Position numbers and translations under genes: made by a program. The notes under the pieces are model-generated. The model had not been told where the DNA came from, did no database searches, and was given only the letters and a program-made list of their open reading frames with translations. From NCBI GenBank assembly GCA_017986065.1, contig JAGNWJ010000020.1, positions 1 to 38,579 on the forward strand: a stretch of DNA of 38,579 nucleotides. The letters run 5' to 3'. Of this stretch, positions 22,831-31,404 are shown one piece after another. Source of the stretch: Rhizobacter sp. Its GTDB lineage: Bacteria; Pseudomonadota; Gammaproteobacteria; Burkholderiales; Burkholderiaceae_C. The stretch's first letter is position 1, and each line of letters opens with the position of its first letter.

Positions 22831-22919
22831 GGGCTCGCAGCGCAACGCCGACACCTTGGCGCCGCACGATCGGCCAGATAATTCCAGAGGGTCACGATCG
22901 ACCCAGCAAAGGCCCCTCC

Positions 22920-25136
22920 ATGCCGGTTTCTCCGCTGATGCTGCGTTTCGTAGACGACGAGTTGTCAAGGTCGTCCGCGCTGATCGAGCGCACGGTGACG
23001 ACGACCCTGGCGCATTTGCAGAGAGCGGCCAAGCCGGGTGCGCCAGCGACTGCATCCGAGCGTCATGTTCAGCGCGAGTCAGTCGATTCGCTCCAGCAGG
23101 GCCAGCGACGGTTTGCCCAGACGTTCATCGACGGCTTGAGCCACGCCGTGACGGCCGAAATCCAGGGTCTCGACAGCGGCACATCAACCGAACACGTGGC
23201 CGCAATCGACGGCCTGCAGTTGATGGACGAAACCCGGGTCGAAGCAGACATCGAGATCTCTCGGGCATCCCAGCTGATCGACAGCATCGCCGAATGGGAA
23301 TTGCGTGAATTGCAGACCTTCACTTCGGCGCTGACCGGACAGACTCACGTCAGCGCCGAATCGAACCCGCTGCGTCCCGCGGCCTACGCACAGGCGCTGT
23401 GGGAAGCCGTCTGCGCAATCAACAGCACTCCGGCACAACGCAGCCTGCTGCTGCGCACGGCAGCGTCCAGCATGGCCGCAGAGCTCAAGATGGCCTGGGC
23501 TGGCGCCTGCACGCGACTGGAATCGCAAGGGGTGGAACCCAGCATCTACCGGACGATGGTTCTGCCGAGCGGGCTGCAGACTGCTGCGACCTCGAGGAAC
23601 AACTCTTCAGAACAGCAAGGCTTCGAACAGTTGCTGAACAGGATGCCAGGATCGCAGGGCGGTGGCGCTCCCGCCGGCAGCGACACTGGCGCAGTCACGT
23701 TGCGAACCCTGGGGCCGAGCGCGGATTCACCGTCAGCTGCTGCGAAGACCCACGACAGCTCCAGGCTGACTGCGGCCTTCGAACAGGCGCTCCAGCAGAT
23801 AGAACTCCTGCTCCAGAGACGCGCCGAACCTGGCGGTGCCGGGGCCGAACCGCCCCCCATGCTGGACGCCGCCCCGCTGCGCGAGCACCGGGCGGCCCTG
23901 CTCGCCCATGCTCAGGAAGTGGTCGATCGACAGATCGTCGAGCTCCTCTCGCGAATCTTCGAGTCCGTGCTGTCGGACACCCAGCTCTCGGCCGCGGTGC
24001 GTGCCGTGATGGCACGCCTGCAGGTTTCTGCCCTGCGCGTGGCACTGGTGGATCGCAGCATGCTCGCGGGCCATCAGCACCCCGTGTGGGCATTGATGAA
24101 CCGCATCGCCTCGGCTTCACAAGTCTGGCCACAGCCGGGCGACGTGCGAGCCCATCGCCTGACGACGCTGTGCGAATCGCTGGCCCACGAGATCGCAGGC
24201 GCCGCGAACCAGACGGCATCTCTTTACGCCGAAGGACTGCAGCGACTCGAATCGCATCTTGCGGGCGAACTGCGCCAGCAGCAGGAGCAAGCCCAGTCGA
24301 CGATCGAGGCATTGAAGGCGACCGAACGCCGGGAGGTTCTGGAGCGCGAGCTGTCACACCAGCTGGCTGAACAGATTCGCTCGGTGCACACCACGCCGCG
24401 CATCCGCAATTTCCTGGTTCAGTCCTGGGCTTGCGTGGTGACCGAGTCGATGCTGCGGTACGGCGACGCCGACGAGCGCACCGCTGGCTACCTGAAGGCC
24501 GTGGACGACCTGCTGTGGAGCCTGCGCCTGCCGGACCACCCGCAAAGTCGGCAGCGTCTGCTGGCACTGCTTCCGACGCTGCTGCAGCGACTGCGGTCCG
24601 GCATGGCGCTGATTGCCCTGCCCGATGCAGACCAACAAGCCGTGCTCGACGAGTTGATGGCGATACACACCGAAGCCCTGCGTCCCGGCGCTCGCGCAGA
24701 CACCAGGGAACCCACTCCGCAGGAAATCATGAAGCGCCTGCGCGAAGAGGAGCCTGCGGAGCCCCTGGTGCAGGCCGGCAAGGGATTCGCGGATTCGCTG
24801 ATCGACGTGTTCTCCATGGACACCATCCCGGCCGACCTGATGTCCGATGGCGACACACCGCCGTCGGGGACGAAGAATCCGGTCGATGCGATGGTGCCCG
24901 GCTCCGCCTTTCGCTGGTTCCTCAGCGGCCGCTGGCGTCGCGTGCAGTTGCTGTGGCGCAGCGACTCGCAGAGATTTTTCGTCTTCGCTGGCGAGACAGC
25001 CGGACGCACGCACTCGATCACTCGACAGGCGCTGGAACTTCTGACTGCCGAGGGCCTGGTCAAGCCGCTGTCGGACAGCGAACTCATCCAGCGAGCGATC
25101 GAACGGGTCAGGAACCAGCTCGGCGAAATCGGCTGA
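22920..25136 (+). CDS. DUF1631 family protein
   Basis: A large cytoplasmic protein of 738 residues from the ATG at 22920 (MPVSPLMLRFVDDELSRSS). It has no signal peptide or membrane segment, is mostly helical and Ala/Leu/Gln-rich, and has likely coiled-coil stretches (for example LRQQQEQAQSTIEALKATER). The middle has an R-H-P-x-W pattern typical as I recall it of DUF1631 (SMLAGHQHPVWALMNRIAS). The C-terminus (WRRVQLLWRSDSQRFFVF then ITRQALELLTAEGLVKPL) resembles the family's conserved tail. Database entries sometimes call such proteins thymidine phosphorylase, which the sequence does not support. Function unknown. The stop at 25136 lies 41 bases before the patatin gene. Confidence 0.75.
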   Translation: MPVSPLMLRFVDDELSRSSALIERTVTTTLAHLQRAAKPGAPATASERHVQRESVDSLQQGQRRFAQTFIDGLSHAVTAEIQGLDSGTSTEHVAAIDGLQLMDETRVEADIEISRASQLIDSIAEWELRELQTFTSALTGQTHVSAESNPLRPAAYAQALWEAVCAINSTPAQRSLLLRTAASSMAAELKMAWAGACTRLESQGVEPSIYRTMVLPSGLQTAATSRNNSSEQQGFEQLLNRMPGSQGGGAPAGSDTGAVTLRTLGPSADSPSAAAKTHDSSRLTAAFEQALQQIELLLQRRAEPGGAGAEPPPMLDAAPLREHRAALLAHAQEVVDRQIVELLSRIFESVLSDTQLSAAVRAVMARLQVSALRVALVDRSMLAGHQHPVWALMNRIASASQVWPQPGDVRAHRLTTLCESLAHEIAGAANQTASLYAEGLQRLESHLAGELRQQQEQAQSTIEALKATERREVLERELSHQLAEQIRSVHTTPRIRNFLVQSWACVVTESMLRYGDADERTAGYLKAVDDLLWSLRLPDHPQSRQRLLALLPTLLQRLRSGMALIALPDADQQAVLDELMAIHTEALRPGARADTREPTPQEIMKRLREEEPAEPLVQAGKGFADSLIDVFSMDTIPADLMSDGDTPPSGTKNPVDAMVPGSAFRWFLSGRWRRVQLLWRSDSQRFFVFAGETAGRTHSITRQALELLTAEGLVKPLSDSELIQRAIERVRNQLGEIG

Positions 25137-25177
25137 CGAATCTCGGCCTCGGCAGGGAGTTCACGCACAATTTCGGC

Positions 25178-27445
25178 ATGCACTTGCCGTCCGTCGTCCT
25201 CAGCGCCTGTGCATTCATCGGCCTGGGTTTCGCGGTCGCGGCATCGGCAGCCGAACCCGTGTCACCCGCAGAACGGGCACTGGCTCGTCCGCGAATCGGA
25301 CTGGTGCTGTCAGGGGGTGGGGCACGCGGTCTTGCGCATGTGGGCGTGCTCAAGTTGCTGGAGCGCGAGCGCATCCCGATCGATGTGATCGCGGGCACAT
25401 CGATGGGCGCAATCATCGGCGGGCTTTATGCCAGCGGCATGGATGCCAACCGCCTCGAATCCGAACTTCTTGCCGTCGATTGGGACGAAGTCTTTGCGAG
25501 CCGGGTCGACCGACCGCTGCTGACCCAGCGGCGCAAGGAGGCCGACTTCGAGCTGTCGCCACTGCTCGAGTTCGGCATGCGTGACGGCGAGTTGCGCGCG
25601 CCGCTCGGCGCCCTCTCCGGCCGCGGACTGGAAACTCTGCTGCGGCGCTACACCCTGCCGGTACGCAGCGTGCGCGACTTCTCCCGCCTGGCCATTCCAT
25701 TTCGCGCGGTGGCCACGAATCTGGAGACGGGCGAGGCCGTGATCCTGCGCGAAGGCGATCTCGCGCTGGCGCTGCGATCGAGCATGAGCGTGCCCGGCGT
25801 GTTTGCGCCCACCGAAGCGGACGGCCGGATCCTCGGCGATGGTGGCCTGGTGAACAACCTGCCCATCGATGTGGCACGTGCCATGGGCGCCGATATCGTG
25901 ATCGCGGTCAACATCGGCACGCCGCTGGCGAGTCGGGAGGCGCTCGGGTCCGTCGGCGGCCTGACCACGCAGATGATCAGCATCCTGACCGAGCAGAACG
26001 TGCAGCGCAGTCTCGCCACGCTGCAGCCCCGGGATGTGCTGATCGCCCCGACGCTCGGCGCGCTCACGTCGGGCGACTTCGGCAAGACGCGCGAGCTGAT
26101 CGACAGGGGCGAAGCCGGTGGTCAGCCCCAGTTGCAGCGCCTGGCAGAGCTGTCGCTGTCACCACCGGACTACGCGCGGTGGCAGGCTGCGCATCGCCAG
26201 GGCGAAGCGCAATCTGCCCGGCTGGCGTTCATCCGCATCGAAGGATCGAAACTGACCAATCCGCAGCGGCTGCTCGACCAGCTCGAATCCGCGGGAGGAG
26301 CGGTTTTCGACGACGCCAAGGCGGAGCGCGATGCCCGTCGACTGGCCGCCAGCGGCGACTACACGCGGGCGGATTACCGCCTGATACGGACGCCCGATGG
26401 CGACGGGCTGGTGTTCGACCTGGAAGACAAGCCCTGGGGCCCGCACTACTTTCGCGTCGGCATCGACCTGTTCACGGACTTCCGCGGCAACAGCGCGTTC
26501 AACGTCAAGTTGAACCACAACCGCCGCTGGCTGGACGAAGCCGGGACCGAATGGCGGAATTTCGCTCAGATCGGCGAGACGCCGAAGTTGCTGACCGAGC
26601 TGTACCACCCGCTCAACTGGTCTATCGGCCTGCAGCACGACTGGTTCGTCGCCGGCTACGCATCGATCGAGCGGCGCAAGATCACCTACTACGAACCCGA
26701 CAGCGGAGACGAGCAGGGCCGCTTCACGCGCACCTCCGCCAGGCTGGGGATCGACCTCGGCCAACCCTGGGGCGAGTTCGGCGAGGTAAGGCTGGGCGTC
26801 AGCCACGTCGTCTTCCGCAACCAGCCTGATCTGGTCTCGTCGGACTTCAACGGCCCACGCAACGCGTTGACCGTGCACGAGACGGGCCTGCGAGTCAGCG
26901 CCACCGTCGACCAGCTGGACTTCGTCAATTTTCCGTTGCACGGCTACCGTGTCGTCGGCGAGGCCGTGGTCGGCGCGCGATCGGTTTCCGGCCCGCAGGG
27001 AGACGAACAATTCACTCGGTTGGAGTTCGAGGGCACCGGCGTCACCACCTGGGGGCGCACCACCTTCAATGCCCACATGAGTGCGAAGAGCGCGGGCGGC
27101 GAGGACCTGTCAGGACTGGGTCGCTACAACTACAACCTGGGCGGGTTTCACCGGCTGTCGGGCTACCGCTACAACCAGCTGGCCGGCAGCCACGTCCTGT
27201 TCGGCCGCCTGACCATGTACCAGCGCCTCGAAGACATTCCCTTGTTCACGCGCGGGATGTTCATCGGCGGATCGATGGAAGCCGGCAACGCCTGGATCGA
27301 GGCCAAAGACATATCGCTGTCGCGGCTGCGTGCGGGCTTCAGCGGGTTCGTCGGAGCCGACACGGGCGTCGGCCCCCTTTACTTGGGAGTGGCCTATGCG
27401 CCGCGAGGCGACCTAGGGCTGTACCTGTTCCTCGGACGCCCCTGA
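25178..27445 (+). CDS. Patatin-like phospholipase autotransporter (type Vd, PlpD-like)
   Basis: A 755-residue secreted lipase with its own outer-membrane barrel. A signal peptide (MHLPSVVLSACAFIGLGFAVAASAAE) is followed by a patatin domain: oxyanion loop GGGARG at 46-51, nucleophile S75 in GTSMG (73-77) and catalytic D221 in GDGGLVNN. A POTRA-like domain lies at about 347-416 (FIRIEGSKLTNPQRLLDQLE), and from about 424 to the end is a BamA/TpsB-type barrel with repeated aromatic strands (FRVGIDLFTDFRG, YRVVGEAVVGARS). This domain order is that of Pseudomonas PlpD. The open frame extends far upstream inside the DUF1631 gene; the signal peptide fixes the start, although its ribosome-binding site is weak. 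Its last 33 bases overlap engB tail to tail. Confidence 0.9.
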   Translation: MHLPSVVLSACAFIGLGFAVAASAAEPVSPAERALARPRIGLVLSGGGARGLAHVGVLKLLERERIPIDVIAGTSMGAIIGGLYASGMDANRLESELLAVDWDEVFASRVDRPLLTQRRKEADFELSPLLEFGMRDGELRAPLGALSGRGLETLLRRYTLPVRSVRDFSRLAIPFRAVATNLETGEAVILREGDLALALRSSMSVPGVFAPTEADGRILGDGGLVNNLPIDVARAMGADIVIAVNIGTPLASREALGSVGGLTTQMISILTEQNVQRSLATLQPRDVLIAPTLGALTSGDFGKTRELIDRGEAGGQPQLQRLAELSLSPPDYARWQAAHRQGEAQSARLAFIRIEGSKLTNPQRLLDQLESAGGAVFDDAKAERDARRLAASGDYTRADYRLIRTPDGDGLVFDLEDKPWGPHYFRVGIDLFTDFRGNSAFNVKLNHNRRWLDEAGTEWRNFAQIGETPKLLTELYHPLNWSIGLQHDWFVAGYASIERRKITYYEPDSGDEQGRFTRTSARLGIDLGQPWGEFGEVRLGVSHVVFRNQPDLVSSDFNGPRNALTVHETGLRVSATVDQLDFVNFPLHGYRVVGEAVVGARSVSGPQGDEQFTRLEFEGTGVTTWGRTTFNAHMSAKSAGGEDLSGLGRYNYNLGGFHRLSGYRYNQLAGSHVLFGRLTMYQRLEDIPLFTRGMFIGGSMEAGNAWIEAKDISLSRLRAGFSGFVGADTGVGPLYLGVAYAPRGDLGLYLFLGRP

Positions 27446-28165
27446 GGGTTCGCCTGGGCGCTGCCCTGCCTGGACCCAGCCATGAATCAGCGTGGCAGCG
27501 TCACCGACACCGCTCTTCTTCAGCGCCGAGAAAAGCGCCACGTTCACGTCAGCCTCGGGGGTCGTCATCTCGCCGAGCGCCTCCTGCGCGGCGACCAGCG
27601 CTGCAGTGGCCTCGCTGCGATTGAGCTTGTCGGCCTTTGTCAGCAGCACCAGCAACTTGACGGACCCGTTGCCAACACGAGGCCCGACGAAGCCCAGCAA
27701 CTGGCGATCGAGGTCGGTGAAGCCGAGGCGCGAATCGATCATCAGCACCAGGCCGGCCAGGCTGCGTCGGACTTCCAGGTAATCGGCCATCACCTGCTGC
27801 CAGCGCAACTTGGCACCGCGAGCCACGGCTGCATAGCCGTACCCCGGCAGGTCGGCGAACAGTGCATCGGCGCCGGTCTTCGGCCCCAGTTCGAACAAGT
27901 TGATGTGCTGCGTGCGCCCCGGCGTCTTCGACGCGAAGGCCAGACGCTTCTGCTGCGTCATCGTGTTGATGGCGGTCGACTTGCCTGCATTGGAACGGCC
28001 GACGAAGGCGATCTCGGGCAATTCGGTCTGTGGCAGTTCACGCAACTGGCTGGCCGTGGTGAGAAAGCGTGCGGTATGCGTCCAGCCCAGAGCTCGCTTT
28101 TCGGCAGCGAGCGCCTCGGTGATCGCATTGCCAGCCGACGGTAGAACCTTGGATTGCTCGATCAT
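27413..28165 (-). CDS. engB: Ribosome biogenesis GTPase EngB (YsxC/YihA)
   Basis: A small GTPase needed for 50S assembly. I prefer the ATG at 28165 (MIEQSKVLPS, 250 residues) because CAGGCGG precedes it; ATGs at 28186 and 28183 are in frame but fall on a possible promoter. G1 is GRSNAGKS (about 56-63), G2 near TPGRTQHIN, G3 DLPGYG (105-110) and G4 TKAD. The N-terminal 30 residues and the C-terminal tail are extended relative to E. coli, as often in Burkholderiales. It is divergent from cytochrome c4, a conserved pairing. Its 3' end overlaps the patatin gene by 33 bases in antisense. Confidence 0.95.
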   Translation of the reverse strand: MIEQSKVLPSAGNAITEALAAEKRALGWTHTARFLTTASQLRELPQTELPEIAFVGRSNAGKSTAINTMTQQKRLAFASKTPGRTQHINLFELGPKTGADALFADLPGYGYAAVARGAKLRWQQVMADYLEVRRSLAGLVLMIDSRLGFTDLDRQLLGFVGPRVGNGSVKLLVLLTKADKLNRSEATAALVAAQEALGEMTTPEADVNVALFSALKKSGVGDAATLIHGWVQAGQRPGEPSGASEEQVQP

Positions 28166-28185
28166 GCCGCCTGCCAAATACATCA

Positions 28186-28195
28186 ATTGTAGAAT
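28186..28195. promoter_or_regulatory. Candidate overlapping divergent -10 elements (engB / cytochrome c4)
   Basis: On the plus strand TAGAAT (28190-28195) lies about 34 bases before the cytochrome c4 ATG. On the minus strand TACAAT (28191-28186) lies about 21 bases before the preferred engB ATG. The two hexamers overlap, suggesting a shared divergent promoter. Neither has a good -35, so this is a weak call from sequence alone. Confidence 0.3.
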
Positions 28196-28228
28196 CGCCG
28201 GCTAATTCTTCTTCACCCGGCATCCGTC

Positions 28229-28846
28229 ATGAAGTTTGCGTCCTCTCTGCTGTCCTGCTTTCTGTTTGCTGCATTCACCGCTTCGGCGAATGAATCACCT
28301 GCACCCGCCAAGCCCGATCTGGAGAAGGGCGCTGCCACCGCCGCCACGTGTTCCGCCTGCCACAGCAGCGACGGTTCGCGCGGCAGCCCTGCCCAGCCCA
28401 TCCTGCAAAACCAGCACCCGGACTACCTGGTGAAGCAATTGACGGAGTTCAAGAAGGGCGTGCGGGCCAATGCGATCATGAGCGGCATGGCAGCGACGCT
28501 GAGTGAAAGCGACATGAAGAATGTCGCCGCGTTCTACGCGTCGAAGAAGGCCGAACCTGGCGTCGCCCAGAACGCGGAACTGGCTGCGCTGGGCGAGAAG
28601 ATCTATCGCGGCGGCATTGCCGAGCGCAGCATCCCCGCCTGCGCGGGCTGCCACAGCCCGAACGGCGCGGGCATTCCATCGCAGTACCCGCGGCTGGCTG
28701 GTCAGCACGCCGAGTACACCGAAGCCCAATTGATCGCCTTCCGAGGCGGAGTGCGCAAGAACAGCGCACAGATGACTGGCGTGGCCGCGAAGATGAACGA
28801 TCAGGAGATCAAGGCGATCTCGGACTACATCGCCGGCCTGCACTGA
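28229..28846 (+). CDS. Cytochrome c4 (periplasmic diheme)
   Basis: A periplasmic electron carrier with two cytochrome c domains, an electron donor to terminal oxidases. It has 205 residues with signal peptide MKFASSLLSCFLFAAFTASA. The first heme site is C41-SA-C44-H45 and the second C138-AG-C141-H142, each followed by distal Met segments (MSGMAATLSESDMKNVAAFYAS; MTGVAAKMNDQEIKAISDYIAG). Internal duplication is evident. It is divergent from engB as usual in this group. In many relatives the system II cytochrome c maturation genes resB and ccsA follow directly; here they do not. Confidence 0.95.
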   Translation: MKFASSLLSCFLFAAFTASANESPAPAKPDLEKGAATAATCSACHSSDGSRGSPAQPILQNQHPDYLVKQLTEFKKGVRANAIMSGMAATLSESDMKNVAAFYASKKAEPGVAQNAELAALGEKIYRGGIAERSIPACAGCHSPNGAGIPSQYPRLAGQHAEYTEAQLIAFRGGVRKNSAQMTGVAAKMNDQEIKAISDYIAGLH

Positions 28847-28868
28847 GCGTCGGCGTCTGGAGCCCCCC

Positions 28869-28896
28869 AAGCCGGTCCATGACCGGCTTTTTCTTT
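28869..28896 (+). terminator. Rho-independent terminator after cytochrome c4
   Basis: GCCGGTC (28871-28877), loop CAT, GACCGGC (28881-28887), then TTTTTCTTT. A stem of at least seven base pairs with a T tract, about 25 bases after the stop. Confidence 0.9.
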
Positions 28897-29006
28897 GGCC
28901 CGACCCGGGGCGCCGAGGTGAAGGTACTGGCGTGCAATTGGCACGCACTTCGGCGCCACACCGTGCCAGGCACGGCGTAGAGTGGACCGGGTCCGGAGAA
29001 ACGCCC

Positions 29007-29342
29007 ATGCCCTATGTCCGCCGCAATCCCTCGGGAGCCATCGACAGCCTGCACAGGCAGCCGGAAGACTCGGCCACCGAATTCCTTCCCGACGAGCACG
29101 CCGAGGTGCAATCGTTCGTCGGACGCCCCCCCGAGGGTGATGGCTTTTCGAGACTCGACGCGGATTTCGTGCGCGTGATCGAGGACGTGATCGACACACT
29201 GATCGTCAAGAACGTCCTCAACATCACCGACCTGCCAGCCGAGGCACAAGCCAAGCTGTTCGACCGCAAGAGTTTCCGCGAGCGCTCCACCCGCAACTCG
29301 CTGCACCTGTTCTCGGCTTCCGGGGCGGATGAAGTGATCTGA
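29007..29342 (+). CDS. Conserved hypothetical (often misnamed 'tryptophan synthase subunit beta-like')
   Basis: A 111-residue soluble protein from the ATG at 29007, with CCGGAGAA about seven bases upstream. It begins MPYVRRNPSGAIDSLHRQPED and has a conserved middle FVRVIEDVIDTLIVKNVLNITDLPAEAQAKLFDRK. I recall small proteins with this RVIEDLIDxLIxKxVxxxTDLPxxAQxKL pattern in beta- and gammaproteobacteria carrying the tryptophan synthase-like label. It has no PLP-binding lysine region and is far too short for TrpB, so the label is misleading. It sits alone between the cytochrome c4 terminator and msrP. Function unknown. Confidence 0.8.
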   Translation: MPYVRRNPSGAIDSLHRQPEDSATEFLPDEHAEVQSFVGRPPEGDGFSRLDADFVRVIEDVIDTLIVKNVLNITDLPAEAQAKLFDRKSFRERSTRNSLHLFSASGADEVI

Positions 29343-29515
29343 TGTGACCGGCGACCTGAGGGCCGCGCTTGTCTTCGCCTCCTTTGCCGGCGTAAGGATC
29401 AAGCGACCGGCACGACACAAGGTCATGGCACCGCTGAGCCAGCGAGGCCCGGCGAGTCCATCACACTCGCACCTGAGCGCCACCAGACGCTCGAACGCCG
29501 CACCGGAGTAGACAC

Positions 29516-30511
29516 ATGCATTTCCACGAAGACCAGGGATTCGTCCACCGCGTTGCAAGCGAAATCACCCCGCGCGACGTCTACGACCAGCGCAGAACCT
29601 TGCTGAAAGCCCTGGCCGCAGGCAGCGGTGGCCTGGCTTTGGCTGCCTGGGCCGGCCGAGACGCGCTGGCGCAAACCAGCGCACGGCCGGGCAAGCTGGC
29701 AGCGCTGCCGGCGGCGCGCACGTCCACGCCCGGCGGCATGACACTGGAAAAGCTCACGCCGTATCCCGACGTGACCTCGTACAACAATTTCTACGAGTTC
29801 GGCACCGACAAGTCAGACCCCGCCCGCCATGCCGGAGCGCTGAAGACGCGACCCTGGACAGTCAGCGTCGAGGGCGAGATCAGGAAGCCCAGGATCTACG
29901 ACATCGAAGAACTGCTCAAGCTCGGCGCGATGGAAGAGCGGATCTACCGCATGCGCTGTGTCGAGGGATGGTCGATGGTGATCCCGTGGATCGGCTACTC
30001 ACTGTCCGAATTGATCAAGCGCGTGGAGCCCACGGGCAACGCGAAATACGTCGAGTTCGTGACCCTGGCCGACCAGAAGATGATGCCCGGCGTCGGTTCT
30101 CGCGTGCTGCAGTGGCCCTACGTCGAAGGTCTGCGCCTTGACGAGGCCATGAACCCGCTGACGCTGCTGACCTTCGGCCTGTACGGCGAGGTGCTGCCGA
30201 ATCAGAGCGGCGCACCGGTGCGCGCAGTGGTGCCCTGGAAGTACGGCTTCAAGAGCGGCAAGTCGATCGTCGCCATTCGCTTCGTCGAGAAGGAGCCACG
30301 CACCAGCTGGAACAAGGCGGCCAGCAGCGAGTACGGTTTCTATTCCAACGTGAACCCCACCGTCGACCATCCGCGCTGGAGCCAGGCCACCGAACGCCGC
30401 ATCGGCGAGGACGGGCTGTTCCAGAAGAAGCGGGCCACGCTGATGTTCAATGGCTACGAGCCCCAGGTCGGGCAGATGTACGCCGGCATGGATCTGAAGA
30501 AATTCTTCTGA
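29516..30511 (+). CDS. msrP: Periplasmic methionine sulfoxide reductase catalytic subunit MsrP (YedY)
   Basis: A molybdopterin oxidoreductase that repairs oxidised methionines in periplasmic proteins. It has 331 residues with a twin-arginine signal: RR at 26-27 in [13 protein letters not shown], then a hydrophobic stretch ending near DALAQ. The Mo ligand is C148 in [15 protein letters not shown]. Further sulfite-oxidase-fold segments are [13 protein letters not shown] and [23 protein letters not shown] about nine bases upstream supports the ATG at 29516. It is followed 22 bases later by msrQ, its membrane electron donor. Confidence 0.96.
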   Translation: MHFHEDQGFVHRVASEITPRDVYDQRRTLLKALAAGSGGLALAAWAGRDALAQTSARPGKLAALPAARTSTPGGMTLEKLTPYPDVTSYNNFYEFGTDKSDPARHAGALKTRPWTVSVEGEIRKPRIYDIEELLKLGAMEERIYRMRCVEGWSMVIPWIGYSLSELIKRVEPTGNAKYVEFVTLADQKMMPGVGSRVLQWPYVEGLRLDEAMNPLTLLTFGLYGEVLPNQSGAPVRAVVPWKYGFKSGKSIVAIRFVEKEPRTSWNKAASSEYGFYSNVNPTVDHPRWSQATERRIGEDGLFQKKRATLMFNGYEPQVGQMYAGMDLKKFF

Positions 30512-30533
30512 TCCCGCTGGAAGTGCTGCCACC

Positions 30534-31241
30534 ATGAGCGCGATGTCGAGCGTCCGACCCGATCACCCCATCCGTACGACGGCCGACGCCCCCGCGGCGA
30601 CGCTGCGTCCGGGCGCAGGCAAGCGCAAGTCGGCTCTGCTGCATCCTGCGGCGAAGCCAACGCTGTTCGCGCTGTGCCTGCTGCCGTTTGCCTGGCTGCT
30701 GTATGGCGCGTGGGCCGACACGCTGGGCGCCAACCCGGCCGAGGCGCTGATTCGATCGACCGGCGACTGGACCCTGCGTTTCCTGTGCGCCACGCTCGCC
30801 ATCACACCGCTGCGGCAGTGGCTCGACGCGCCCGCGCTGGCGCGCTTCCGGCGCATGCTCGGACTGTTCACGTTCTTCTACGTCGTGATGCACTTCCTGA
30901 GCTACGCCTGGCTGGATCAGAGCTTCGACCTCGACGCCATCCTGAAGGACATTGCCAAGCGCCCCTTCATCCTGGTGGGCACCACCGGCCTGTTGCTGAT
31001 GGCGCCGCTTGCCGCCACATCGTTCAACCGCGCGATCAAGGCGATGGGTGCGGCGCGCTGGCAGATGCTGCACCGGACGATCTACGGCATCGCGCTGCTG
31101 GGCCTGCTGCACTTCTTCTGGATGCGTGCGGCGAAGAACGATTTCGCCGAGGTGGCGATGTACGCCGCCATCGTCTGCGTGTTGCTCGGATACAGGGTCA
31201 AGCGCTGGAACTCGCAGCGATCTCTGGCGGCTCGCGCCTGA
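30534..31241 (+). CDS. msrQ: Heme-binding membrane subunit MsrQ (YedZ)
   Basis: An inner-membrane b-type cytochrome passing electrons to MsrP. It has 235 residues and about six helices. Likely heme-ligating histidines are in FFYVVMHFLSYAW, WQMLHRTIYGIALLGLLHFFW and nearby positions, and LIRSTGDWTLRFLCATLAITPLR is a typical opening segment. The N-terminal 35 residues before the first helix are longer than in E. coli; an in-frame ATG at 30543 is an alternative start. It forms an operon with msrP and converges on the ferredoxin gene, with 163 bases between that lack a clear terminator. Confidence 0.95.
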   Translation: MSAMSSVRPDHPIRTTADAPAATLRPGAGKRKSALLHPAAKPTLFALCLLPFAWLLYGAWADTLGANPAEALIRSTGDWTLRFLCATLAITPLRQWLDAPALARFRRMLGLFTFFYVVMHFLSYAWLDQSFDLDAILKDIAKRPFILVGTTGLLLMAPLAATSFNRAIKAMGAARWQMLHRTIYGIALLGLLHFFWMRAAKNDFAEVAMYAAIVCVLLGYRVKRWNSQRSLAARA

Positions 31242-31404
31242 GGCACGTCGGCGGATGCATGGCGTTGTCCCGATCGAACCGCCTGGGTGTCTCGCGGAAG
31301 ATGGGTTCGACCTCGCAAAGACCCGGCGGCGCCAGCCGGCGCCCTCCAGTCATCGGGGAAGCTGGCTCTCCAGCGTGAGTCGAGCTTGTGCGCAGGCCTG
31401 CAAC

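Noticed and set aside
24431..25177. Long N-terminal extension of the patatin gene
   Set aside because: Lies entirely within the DUF1631 gene in another frame and is Arg-rich without pattern. The signal peptide at 25178 marks the real start.
31242..31404. Terminator between msrQ and the ferredoxin
   Set aside because: Short inverted repeats occur (GGCGCC arms; GCTGG/CCAGC), but none has a T tract on either strand.
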